Source: Roseiarcus sp963732155 (GTDB lineage: Bacteria > Pseudomonadota > Alphaproteobacteria > Rhizobiales > Beijerinckiaceae). Taken from it: a DNA stretch of 64,000 nt. Below, piece after piece: positions 8,246-15,957 of this stretch (positions are counted from its first letter, which is position 1; each line of letters opens with the position of its first letter). The stretch spans positions 310,001 to 374,000 of the forward strand of contig CAVSYB010000015.1 of NCBI GenBank assembly GCA_963732155.1. Reading direction: 5' to 3'. Both the position numbers and the translations under genes were made by a program. The notes beneath the pieces are model-generated. The model saw nothing but the letters and a program-made list of their open reading frames with translations. It had not been told where the DNA came from and made no database searches.

Positions 8246-9540
8246 GACACGAACGCCGACAATTCGAAGCGCCCGCCCCGGCCGAGCGCCTCGGCGAGGA
8301 CCCGCCCCCGACCGACAACCCGCGGCGCCCGTCATGGCGTCCGGCGCTGCTCATCGGCGCCGCCGTCGCGGCGGCGATCGGCTGGGGCGCCTACGGCAAG
8401 CTGCGCGAAAACGCCGACGCCGCCGAGGTCCAGGCCGAAACGCTCGACTTCAAGCCGATCGTGCGCGTGGTCGCGGCGCGCAAGCTCGCCGATCCCGTGC
8501 CGCTGACGCTGCCCGGCGACGTCGCCGCGTTCGACCGCGCCACCATCTTCGCGCGGGCGACCGGCTATATCGCGGAGCGCCGCGTCGATATCGGCAGCCG
8601 GGTCCACGCCGGCGACCTGCTGGCGCGCATCGCCGCGCCGGACCTCGACAAGCAACTGGCGCAGGCGCAGGCGACGCTCGACCAGCGTTCGGCCGAACTC
8701 CGCCAGGCCGAGGCGGCGGTCAATCAGGCGCAGTCCAACAAGGATCTGGCCGACGTCACCAACGAGCGAATCGCCGCGCTGGCGCATCAGGGCTGGGAAA
8801 CCAAGCAGAGCGCCGACCAGACCCGGCTGACGCTCGCCGCGCAGGACGCCGGCTTGAGGAATTCGCAGGCCGGCGTGGTCGTGGCGCAGGCCAATTACCA
8901 GGCGCAGGTCGCGACCGTGCAGCAGGAGCAGGAATTGACCGGCTTCGAGCGCGTGGTCGCGCCGTTCGACGGCATGGTGACCGCGCGCAACGTCGATGTC
9001 GGCGACCTCGTCTCGGGCTCCGCGTCAGGCGGCGTCAGCCTGTTCACCGTCGAGCGCGACGACGTGCTGCGCGTGCATATCGACGTGCCGCAATCGGCGA
9101 CGGTCGGGCTGATCGACGGATTGCCGGCGCAGGTCGTGCTGCCGGAACTGCCGGACCAGGTGTTTCACGGCACGGTCGCGCGCAACGCCGGCGCCCTCGA
9201 GGCGGCCTCGCGAACCATGTCGGCGGAGGTCGACGTCCGCAACGATGCGCATCGGCTGCGGCCCGGCTCGTTCGTCATGGTGACGCTGGCGATCCCGCGC
9301 GCCGCGCCGGCGGTGGTGTTGCCGTCGAACGCGATTCTGTTCGACGGGGCCGGTCTGCGCGTCGCGACCGTCGGCGCGAACGACACGGTGAAGATGCGCG
9401 ATGTGGCGATCTATCGCGATTTCGGCACTTCGGTCGAACTGCGCAGCGGCCTCGACGGCGACGAAAAGATCATCCTCAGCCCGCCGGCCAATCTGGTGGA
9501 CGGCGCCGCCGTCCGCGTGGCGGGCCAGCCGGCGAGCTAG
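8242..9540 (+). CDS. RND efflux periplasmic adaptor (membrane fusion protein)
   Basis: A 432-residue adaptor linking the RND pump to an outer-membrane channel. It has a proline-rich cytoplasmic N-terminus, a single anchor helix (about residues 36-52), a split biotinyl-lipoyl-like domain (RRVDIGSRVHAGDLLARI early; VVAPFDGMVTARNVDVGDLV later) around an alpha-helical hairpin of about 100 residues rich in Gln and Ala (LAQAQATLDQRSAELRQAEA), then beta-barrel and membrane-proximal domains. The ATG overlaps the pump stop codon. A 7-bp hairpin at 9556-9572 follows. Confidence 0.93.
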   Translation: MRHERRQFEAPAPAERLGEDPPPTDNPRRPSWRPALLIGAAVAAAIGWGAYGKLRENADAAEVQAETLDFKPIVRVVAARKLADPVPLTLPGDVAAFDRATIFARATGYIAERRVDIGSRVHAGDLLARIAAPDLDKQLAQAQATLDQRSAELRQAEAAVNQAQSNKDLADVTNERIAALAHQGWETKQSADQTRLTLAAQDAGLRNSQAGVVVAQANYQAQVATVQQEQELTGFERVVAPFDGMVTARNVDVGDLVSGSASGGVSLFTVERDDVLRVHIDVPQSATVGLIDGLPAQVVLPELPDQVFHGTVARNAGALEAASRTMSAEVDVRNDAHRLRPGSFVMVTLAIPRAAPAVVLPSNAILFDGAGLRVATVGANDTVKMRDVAIYRDFGTSVELRSGLDGDEKIILSPPANLVDGAAVRVAGQPAS

Positions 9541-9555
9541 ATTCGGGGCGGCCCC

Positions 9556-9572
9556 GACGCCGCGCCGGCGTC
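9556..9572 (+). terminator. Short hairpin after the RND operon
   Basis: GACGCCG and CGGCGTC pair perfectly over 7 bp with a 3-nt loop, 15 bp after the adaptor stop codon. No U-tract. Confidence 0.35.
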
Positions 9573-9796
9573 CGCCGCGCACGAAGACGTCTTCAACGAT
9601 CGGCGAGGCGCCGCGCGACGCTCGCCCTCGTCTTCGAACGGGGCGCGGCGACCGGCGGCGCGGCGACCATTTTTTTTTGGGCGAAAATTGGACCGAAGCG
9701 AGGCGCAATTCCAGCGAAAACCAGACCGTATATCTATCGCAGAGCCGATCGACGAAATGCCGAGGGGGCTCGGGCGAACAGACTTCGGAGGGTGCT

Positions 9797-10012
9797 ATGG
9801 TCAAGTACATTTCAATCGCTTTGGTCGCGCTCATGGTCTCCAGCGCTGCGGCTCCGGCCTTCGCCGGCGACAAGCATCACGGCGGCGGCGGCGGCAAGGG
9901 CGGCGGCGTGCATCGCATGGGCGGTCTTGGCGGCGGCAGGGGGTTCGGCGGCAAGGGACTGGGCGCGGCGGCGGCGATCTTCGGCCTGGCGCTCGAAGCG
10001 ATGTCGCGCTGA
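9797..10012 (+). CDS. Small glycine-rich secreted protein
   Basis: A 71-residue protein with a signal peptide (MVKYISIALVALMVSSAAAP, predicted cut after AFA) and a mature region of about 48 residues dominated by glycine, histidine, lysine and alanine (DKHHGGGGGKGGG, then GGLGGGRGFGGKGLG). A strong GGAGGG ribosome-binding sequence lies 6-7 bp upstream of ATG 9797. Similar Gly/His-rich small periplasmic proteins are common in rhizobia but have no defined role; the His pair could bind metal, which is speculation. Stands alone between the RND operon and a repeat element. Confidence 0.6.
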   Translation: MVKYISIALVALMVSSAAAPAFAGDKHHGGGGGKGGGVHRMGGLGGGRGFGGKGLGAAAAIFGLALEAMSR

Positions 10013-10162
10013 AGACGGGCCAAGGTCGGCGCGAAACGCTCCGGCGCGCCACAGGCGCGCCCCCGCGCGACTTCCGCCGGTCCTGACTCCGACGATCGCC
10101 GCGGCGGCTGACGGCCGCGGCTTTCGCGCCTCGGGCTGACCTGGCTCAGACACATCTGGGAC

Positions 10163-10182
10163 TGGCGCTGACGTCAGCGCCA
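10163..10182. repeat. Perfect 20-bp palindrome
   Basis: TGGCGCTGACGTCAGCGCCA is fully self-complementary. It is followed by AAAAG and lies 150 bp after the glycine-rich gene. It could be a terminator stem or a binding site for a dimeric protein; the sequence does not decide. Confidence 0.6.
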
Positions 10183-10212
10183 AAAGTTCATTGAATGCTT
10201 GGAGGCAATTAT

Positions 10213-10301
10213 GCGCGAGAGGAATTCGAACTCAAGGACGGCCCGAAGGGCCGCCGCCGAAGGCGGCGCCTCGCATCCTTGACTTCGAATTCCTCTCGCG
10301 C
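10213..10301. repeat. Long hairpin element, 26-bp arms (one mismatch) with GC-rich core
   Basis: Left arm 10213-10238 and right arm 10276-10301 are inverted copies with 25 of 26 positions pairing (the exception faces C with C). The 37-bp core 10239-10275 contains GGCCC-GAA-GGGCC and GCCGCC-GAA-GGCGGC. The core aligns with the minus-strand core of the 1823-1917 element at 26 of 31 positions, including 16 identical bases in a row; the arms share only the inner TCAAnGA end. Confidence 0.8.
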
Positions 10302-10457
10302 TCCGCTCCGCCAAGCAAACAATGAGCAAAACCGCCTCCGTCCGTGAGTCTCATATGTCCTGAGCCAAGACTCGGGCTTGCCAACCTCCTCCGATCGTCG
10401 CAGGCTTGCGCCAGGGCGAGCGGCTTTGGAAGCCGAAGCGCGACAGCGTTCCCGGAA

Positions 10458-11462
10458 ATGACCCATTCAGTTCGGCGCGCAAATTACCGGGTTGGAAGCC
10501 TGTATTCGCTGGTGACCGCGGGGCTGCTCGCCACGCAGGAGCCGTTCTCCGCCCTCGCCGCCAGGCGTCTCGATTCGACCTATTTCATCTTCTTCACGCA
10601 GTGCGCGCTGCTGCTGTCGGTTCCGCTGCTGATTCTGCCGCGCGCCAGCCGTCGCGATTTCGTCGCCTTGCTGTCGGACGTCAGGAATCTGGCGAGGCTG
10701 GCGATTCTGTTCGCGATCGGTCTGTGCGGCCTGTTGTTGTACCACGTCGGGCTCAGCAGCGCGCATCCGATCATCACCGCCGCGATCTTCAACCTGTCGC
10801 CGTTCTGGGCGGCGCTGGTCGCCATCGTCATTTCCGGCAAGGCCATCCCGGTTTCGCCTCGCCTGTTCTTCGGATGTTTCATCGTGGCGTTTGCCGGCGC
10901 CATGATCGTCGCCTGGAGCCAGATCGAAAGATCGAACAGCCTGCTGATCGGCGACCTCGTCGAGAGCCTGCTGCACAGCCGGTGGGCCTATGCGATACCG
11001 ATCCCGATTTTCTTCGCCTTGAGCGGGACGCTGGTCGGCCGGTGGTTCTCGGAATTTGACGAATCGGCCGCCATAGCGGCCAATTTCGTCGTATCGGCCT
11101 TCATCCTGATACCGGCGACGTTGATGATCGCCCGCGGGCAGCCGGAGATTTCGATGGACGAACACAAAATGGTCGCCATTCTGCTGCTGCTGCTGGGAAC
11201 GCTCGCCGCCGCGGCGGCCGGGCGCGTCTTCTATCAGGTGGCGTTGACGATCACCGACAACGACAATGGCTTCGTCACGATGTTTTTTTTGTTGGTTCCG
11301 GCGCTTTCGGCGGGAATCTCCGCGCCGCTCTCCCGCTGGATCGCCGATCTGCACGTCGTCGCGGGACCCCTGTTCTTTGTGGGGCTGGCGTTGATCACCG
11401 CGCCCTTGCTGTTGTTCTCGTTGCAATCCCTGCAAGAACCAGTTGCGCAGGCCGCGGGTTGA
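10458..11462 (+). CDS. EamA/DMT-family transporter
   Basis: A 334-residue integral membrane protein of the drug/metabolite transporter superfamily: ten hydrophobic helices in two EamA repeats. Helix-rich sequence is continuous from about residue 15 (SLYSLVTAGLLATQEPFSAL) to 325, with the first-half signature AHPIITAAIFNLSPFWAALV and a second half ending FVGLALITAPLLLFSL. Such transporters export amino acids, metabolites or toxicants; the substrate is not evident. ATG 10458 starts MTHSVRRANYRVGSLY; the frame extends 38 codons upstream but that part has no hydrophobic or conserved character. The cyclase gene starts 65 bp downstream in the same direction. Confidence 0.85.
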   Translation: MTHSVRRANYRVGSLYSLVTAGLLATQEPFSALAARRLDSTYFIFFTQCALLLSVPLLILPRASRRDFVALLSDVRNLARLAILFAIGLCGLLLYHVGLSSAHPIITAAIFNLSPFWAALVAIVISGKAIPVSPRLFFGCFIVAFAGAMIVAWSQIERSNSLLIGDLVESLLHSRWAYAIPIPIFFALSGTLVGRWFSEFDESAAIAANFVVSAFILIPATLMIARGQPEISMDEHKMVAILLLLLGTLAAAAAGRVFYQVALTITDNDNGFVTMFFLLVPALSAGISAPLSRWIADLHVVAGPLFFVGLALITAPLLLFSLQSLQEPVAQAAG

Positions 11463-11526
11463 CCTGCCGCGCCGAGGACGCGGCGCGCCGGGCGGATCGC
11501 GCGCCGTCGAACGGGAGGCTCCCCGG

Positions 11527-13269
11527 ATGCTGAGGATGCGGCGATCGGCGTTACGCCTGTCATGGCGCGCGATTCTGCGGCGGCCCAGCCTGCGTCAGGT
11601 CCGGCTCGCGGCGGGCCTCGTGCTGTTCGCCTATGTGACGACCCATTTCATCAACCACGCGTTGGGCAATATCTCGGTCGCGGCGATGGAGAACGGCCTC
11701 GTCGTGCAGAAATGGATATGGCAGACGCCGCCCGGCGCGATTCTGCTCTACGCGTCGATGGCCGTCCATATGGGCCTCGGCTTCTGGGTGTTGTACGAAC
11801 GGCGGCATTTCCGCTGGACGCGTCTCGAGGCGACGCAGCTCATCCTCGGCGTGTCGATTCCCTTTCTTCTCGCCGACCATGTGCTCGGCACGCGCGTTTC
11901 GCTGAGCCTGTTCGGCACGCAAAAGGGCTATGCCGAGGAGCTGCTGAAATTCTGGGTTCACGCCCCGGTCCTCGGCGCGCTGCAGGCGCTGCTGCTGCTC
12001 GTCGTGTGGATCCACGGCTGCGCCGGCATTTATTTCTGGCTCCGCCTGAAGTCCTTCTATCCCCGCCTGCGCAACATCCTGCTGTCGATCGCGGTGCTGC
12101 TGCCGGCGCTGGCGCTGCTCGGCTACTACCGGGGCGGCGAGACCGTGCTGGCGCTGGCGGCCGATCCGGCCTGGCTGGCGCCGCACGCGACGCCGGACCG
12201 CGTCGGCACGGCGCTGCAGAACGCCTGGCTGACCAGTTATCGCACGTGGTTTCTCGCCGCGCTGGTCGCGACGCTCGCTGCGATTCCGCCGGGGCGCTGG
12301 ATGCGAAGCTGGCTCGAGCGCCGCCGCGGCCTGGTGCGGCTGACCTATCCCGAGCGGTCGGTGCAGGCGCCGCGCGGCCTCAGCGTGCTCGAGGCGAGCC
12401 TGCTTTATGGCATTCCCCACGCGCATGTCTGCGGCGGCCGCGGGCGCTGCTCGACCTGCCGCATCCGCGTCATCGGCGGGCGCGGCGAGCTCCCGCCCGC
12501 CAGCGCCGCCGAGCGGGCGGTGCTGGAGCGGGTGCGGGCGGGAACCGGCGTCCGGCTCGCCTGCCAATTGCGGCCCGAGCGCGACATCTCCTTCGTTCCG
12601 CTGCTGTCGCCGCAGGCCGGCGTCGCCAACGCCTACAAGGATCATCAGCCCCATTCCGGCGACGAGCGCTACGTCGTCATCCTGTTCGTCGACATGCGCG
12701 ACTCGACCGGCCTGGCCGAGCACCGGCTGCCGTTCGACACGGTGTTTCTGATCAACCGGTTTCTCCATGCGGTGAGCAGCGCGGTGATCGCCGCCGGAGG
12801 AACCCCCAACCAGATTGCCGGCGACGGCCTGCTGGCGCTGTTCGGCGTCGAGGACGGGCCCGTCGAAGCCTGCCGCCAGGCGGTCGAGGCGAGCGGCCTG
12901 ATCGCCGCCAATGTCGAGCGGCTCAGCGCGCTGATGATCAACGAATTGCCGGCGCCGATCCGTTTCGGCATCGGCATCCACGCCGGCGTCGCGATCCTCG
13001 GCGACATCGGTTATGGCGAATACGCCGCCTTCACGGTGATCGGCGATCCCGTCAACGTCGCCGCGCGCCTGCAGGAGCTCACCCGGCCGCTCGGCTGCGA
13101 AGTGCTCGTTTCGGAAGAGGTCTATGCGCAAGCCGGCCTTGCGCCCGACGGCCTGCCGCGGCGCGAGGTCGCGGTGCGCGGGCGCGCCGGCGCGCTGCAG
13201 GCGCGGGCGGCCGCGCGCGCCTCGGACCTGGCGGGGTTGCTGATCGCAGGAGCGGCGCCGGCGGGCTGA
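11527..13269 (+). CDS. Membrane-anchored class III adenylate cyclase with a 2Fe-2S ferredoxin domain
   Basis: A 580-residue three-part fusion. Residues about 20-275 form a multi-helix membrane anchor with several histidines (TTHFINHALG, MAVHMGLGF, VWIHGCAGIYFW), a pattern like the diheme succinate-dehydrogenase/fumarate-reductase cytochrome b anchor known in the Sinorhizobium CyaC cyclase. Residues about 285-370 are a plant-type [2Fe-2S] ferredoxin with Cys302, Cys308, Cys311 and Cys346. Residues about 376-560 are a class III cyclase domain: metal aspartates Asp389 and Asp433, transition-state Asn510 and Arg514 (VIGDPVNVAARL). The residue usually holding the adenine-selecting lysine is Gln429. 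A GGGAGG site precedes ATG 11527. Role inferred: cAMP (or other cNMP) synthesis tuned by quinone or redox state. Confidence 0.9.
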   Translation: MLRMRRSALRLSWRAILRRPSLRQVRLAAGLVLFAYVTTHFINHALGNISVAAMENGLVVQKWIWQTPPGAILLYASMAVHMGLGFWVLYERRHFRWTRLEATQLILGVSIPFLLADHVLGTRVSLSLFGTQKGYAEELLKFWVHAPVLGALQALLLLVVWIHGCAGIYFWLRLKSFYPRLRNILLSIAVLLPALALLGYYRGGETVLALAADPAWLAPHATPDRVGTALQNAWLTSYRTWFLAALVATLAAIPPGRWMRSWLERRRGLVRLTYPERSVQAPRGLSVLEASLLYGIPHAHVCGGRGRCSTCRIRVIGGRGELPPASAAERAVLERVRAGTGVRLACQLRPERDISFVPLLSPQAGVANAYKDHQPHSGDERYVVILFVDMRDSTGLAEHRLPFDTVFLINRFLHAVSSAVIAAGGTPNQIAGDGLLALFGVEDGPVEACRQAVEASGLIAANVERLSALMINELPAPIRFGIGIHAGVAILGDIGYGEYAAFTVIGDPVNVAARLQELTRPLGCEVLVSEEVYAQAGLAPDGLPRREVAVRGRAGALQARAAARASDLAGLLIAGAAPAG

Positions 13270-13328
13270 CGAGGGGCGGTGTTCGTCCGCCTGAACCCGG
13301 CGCCCGGCCGCGCCGCCTTCAGAGGCCC

Positions 13329-13865
13329 TCAGGCGCCGTCCGACCCGTCCGAGCCGTCGGAGCCGCCGTCGGGGCTGGCGCCCGACCCCTGTGCGCCGTT
13401 CAGCGCGGCCTGGAGGGCGTAGGCCAGATCGCTCGGGCACTGTCCGTCGTTCGGCATGTTCTGGATCGTCGGGGTCACGTTCATCTGGCCACCCGCGGCC
13501 GCGGCGTACAGCTCCTGCAGCGCATAGAGCTTGTATTCGTAGGTCGGGTTGTTCCCGAACAAGATGCCGGACTGGGGGACCACATCGATGACGCCGTCGG
13601 CGACGACCGGCGCGCCCCCTTTGTAGTTTTGCTCGAACCATTTTTGCGCGGCGTCGGTCTGCGGACCCCAGTTTCCGTCGACGTCGCTGACTGAGATGCC
13701 CGAGCTGCCGCTGATCTGGTCGGGAACATATTGCGCCGCCTCCGGCGCCCGCGCGAGGAGATATTGCACGAGCTTGACGTCGTCGCCCGTCGACCCCATG
13801 CCGATTCGCGAGTCGACGTTCCAGAGCAGGAAGCCGTCGGTCGAATTGGACAGCACTTGCACCAT
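13329..13865 (-). CDS. Peptidoglycan-binding-like protein with a Gly-Ser-Asp tail
   Basis: A 178-residue soluble protein without a signal peptide. Residues about 22-80 (GSTGDDVKLVQYLLARAPEA, then VDGNWGPQTDAAQKWFEQNY) have the G-x-x-G-x-x-V-x-x-L-Q...DG-x-x-G-x-x-T layout of PG_binding_1 domains. The C-terminus is low-complexity (SPDGGSDGSDGSDGA). A strong GGGAGCTCTCC-type ribosome-binding sequence (AGGGAGCTCTCCG before ATG on the minus strand) supports the start at 13865. Convergent with the cyclase gene, 59 bp apart. The lack of an export signal is odd for a wall-binding domain, so it may bind something else. Confidence 0.6.
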   Translation of the reverse strand: MVQVLSNSTDGFLLWNVDSRIGMGSTGDDVKLVQYLLARAPEAAQYVPDQISGSSGISVSDVDGNWGPQTDAAQKWFEQNYKGGAPVVADGVIDVVPQSGILFGNNPTYEYKLYALQELYAAAAGGQMNVTPTIQNMPNDGQCPSDLAYALQAALNGAQGSGASPDGGSDGSDGSDGA

Positions 13866-13989
13866 CGGAGAGCTCCCTCGATCGCCACGCCGACGCGCGG
13901 CGCGCTTGCCGCGCGGCGGGCGATCGGATTGTCATCCGTTACGGTCTGGCGCGAAGGCGCTTCTTGCGGGAGCTTGCGGAGAGCCCGCT

Positions 13990-15171
13990 TTATTCCGCCG
14001 CCTCGCGCATCGAAGCGCGGATGTCGGCGCGCATTTCGTCGATCAGCGTCAGCGCGCCGGCGCGTTCGACATGCCAGAAGGTCCAGCCGTTGCACGCCGG
14101 CAGGCCTTGCGCCAGCGCGCCGATCTTGTGGATCGAGCCGACCGCCGGCCCGAGCGTCAGCGCGCCGTCGGCGCGCACCAGGGCGGCGTGGCGGCGGCGC
14201 GCATCGTGCAGGCGCTCGCCGGGGCGCACGAGGCCCGCTTCGACGACGCTGGCGAAGGCGACGCGCGGTTCGCCGCGCCGCGTCGGCGCCGCAGCGACGG
14301 CCTCGGCGGGCAGCGGCTCGACGGCGGCGATGCGCGCCCGCGCGGCGGCGGCGTAGGTTGGATCGCGCTCGACGCCGATGAACGCGCGATGCAGGCGCCG
14401 GGCGACCGCGCCGGTGGTGCCCGAGCCGAAAAACGGATCGAGCACGAGATCGCCGGCGTTGGAGGCGGCGAGCAGCACGCGCGCCAGCAACGCTTCGGGC
14501 TTTTGCGTCGGATGGACCTTGCGGCCCGCCGCGTCCTTCAGCCGTTCGGCGCCCGAGCAGATCGGCAGCAGCCAGTCGGAGCGCGCCTGGAGGTCCTCGT
14601 TGCCCGCCTTCAACGCCTCGTAGTTGAACGTGTAGCTCTTGGCCGCGGCGTCGCGCGCCGCCCAGATCATCGTCTCATGCGCGTTGGTGAACCGGCGGCC
14701 GCGAAAATTCGGCATCGGATTGACCTTGCGCCAGACGACGTCGTTGAGGATCCAGAAGCCGAGATCCTGCATGATCGCGCCGACGCGAAAAATATTGTGA
14801 TAGGAGCCGATCACGAAAATCGTCGCTTCCGGCTTCATCACGCGCCGCACGGCGCCGAGCCAGGCGCGGGTGAAGGCGTCGTAATCGGCAAAGCTCGCAA
14901 ACTTGTCCCAGTCGTCGTCGACCGCGTCGACGAGGCTCTGGTCGGGGCGCGACAGCGCGCCTTCGAGCTGCAGGTTGTACGGCGGGTCGGCGAACACCAG
15001 GTCGACGCTGGACGGCGGCAGCCCGCCGAGCTCGTCGACGCAATCGCCGACGAGGATCGCGTCGCGCGGCGCAACGCCGACCGTGACGGGACGCCGCGCC
15101 AAACCGCTGCCAGTACGCGAGACCTGAATCTGGGCGGCTCGGCCGGACGTCCCGGCACGGGAGATACGCAT
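13990..15171 (-). CDS. ccrM: Cell-cycle-regulated adenine DNA methyltransferase (GANTC)
   Basis: A beta-class N6-adenine methyltransferase that keeps GANTC sites methylated and couples gene expression to replication in alphaproteobacteria. The catalytic FADPPYNLQLEG motif comes first and the SAM-binding LDPFFGSGTTG motif later, with the typical CcrM stretch GSYHNIFRVGAIMQDLGFWI between. The C-terminal ~90 residues (GEPRVAFASVVEAGLVRPGE ... NGWTFWHVE) form the extra RAMA-like domain of CcrM that contributes to DNA recognition. The ATG at 15171 gives 393 residues; a GTG four codons upstream (15183) is equally possible and neither has a strong ribosome-binding site. rnhB lies directly upstream, an arrangement common in the class. 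A GAATC (GANTC) site lies 32 bp upstream of the start. Confidence 0.95.
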   Translation of the reverse strand: MRISRAGTSGRAAQIQVSRTGSGLARRPVTVGVAPRDAILVGDCVDELGGLPPSSVDLVFADPPYNLQLEGALSRPDQSLVDAVDDDWDKFASFADYDAFTRAWLGAVRRVMKPEATIFVIGSYHNIFRVGAIMQDLGFWILNDVVWRKVNPMPNFRGRRFTNAHETMIWAARDAAAKSYTFNYEALKAGNEDLQARSDWLLPICSGAERLKDAAGRKVHPTQKPEALLARVLLAASNAGDLVLDPFFGSGTTGAVARRLHRAFIGVERDPTYAAAARARIAAVEPLPAEAVAAAPTRRGEPRVAFASVVEAGLVRPGERLHDARRRHAALVRADGALTLGPAVGSIHKIGALAQGLPACNGWTFWHVERAGALTLIDEMRADIRASMREAAE

Positions 15172-15339
15172 GAACGCAACCACTCGACGCGACTGACCAT
15201 GCGAATCTGTCGCATTTGAGTAAAAGTCGCGTTAGTCGCGCCGGGGCGCCGCTGTCTCGTTTTCGCACGCCGGAAATATTGGGGAAAACCGCGAAATTTC
15301 AATAATTTCTAAAGAGTTTCGCGAGGCGCGTCGGCGCCG

Positions 15340-15951
15340 TCAGGGCGCCCCGCGCCGCGGCTTGAAGGACAGGCGGTGGAACGGCGAGGGGCCGCACCGG
15401 GCGAGCGCCGCGACATGGCGCTCGGTGGCGTAGCCGACGTGTTGTGCGAAGCCGTATTCGGGATAATGCGCGTCGAGGCGCGCCATCAATCGATCGCGCG
15501 CCACTTTGGCGATGATCGAGGCGGCGGCGATCGACAGGCACAACGCGTCGCCCCCGACGATCGCGCGCGCCGAACAGCCGAAACCCGGCGGCTCGTCGCG
15601 CCCGTCGACCAGCGCGAAGGCCGGGCGCAGCGCCAGCGCGTTGACGGCGCGCGCCATCGCCGCCAGCGTCGCGCCGCGAATGTTGAGCGCGTCGATCTCC
15701 TCGACGCTGGCGAAGGCGAGCGAGACGCTCGCCGCCTTCATCAGAATGATCTCGAACAGCCGTTCGCGCCGCTGCGCGCTCAGCGCCTTGGAATCGTCGA
15801 CGCCGGCGGGCAGATCGTCGGGATCGAGGATCACCGCGGCGACCGCCACCGGCCCGGCCAGCGGGCCGCGGCCGACCTCGTCGACCCCGGCGACCGGGCC
15901 GATCCCTTCGCGCAGCAGCTTGCGCTCGACGCTGTAATTGGGCTTGCGCAT
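15340..15951 (-). CDS. rnhB: Ribonuclease HII
   Basis: A 203-residue RNase HII, which cuts RNA in RNA-DNA hybrids and removes single ribonucleotides from DNA. The acidic active site is visible as VAGVDEVGRGPLAG (Asp-Glu of the first strand), ALVDGRD (next Asp) and the IAAASIIAKVARD helix. The start MRKPNYSVER fits family length. It begins 6 bp after the creatininase-family gene, so it may be read from that transcript; ccrM follows after a 168-bp gap with its own leader. Confidence 0.95.
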   Translation of the reverse strand: MRKPNYSVERKLLREGIGPVAGVDEVGRGPLAGPVAVAAVILDPDDLPAGVDDSKALSAQRRERLFEIILMKAASVSLAFASVEEIDALNIRGATLAAMARAVNALALRPAFALVDGRDEPPGFGCSARAIVGGDALCLSIAAASIIAKVARDRLMARLDAHYPEYGFAQHVGYATERHVAALARCGPSPFHRLSFKPRRGAP

Positions 15952-15957
15952 GGCGCG

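Larger units (their letters stand above)
10013..10457. other. 445-bp repeat-bearing intergenic stretch
   Basis: No gene is supported. It contains a 20-bp perfect palindrome (10163-10182) and the second member of the long-hairpin family (10213-10301). The remaining 155 bp up to the transporter start at 10458 show no clear promoter. Confidence 0.5.

Noticed and set aside
11560..13935. A 791-codon minus-strand frame across the cyclase and beyond
   Set aside because: Same antisense artefact; the plus-strand cyclase and the minus-strand 13329-13865 gene in another frame have clear domains.
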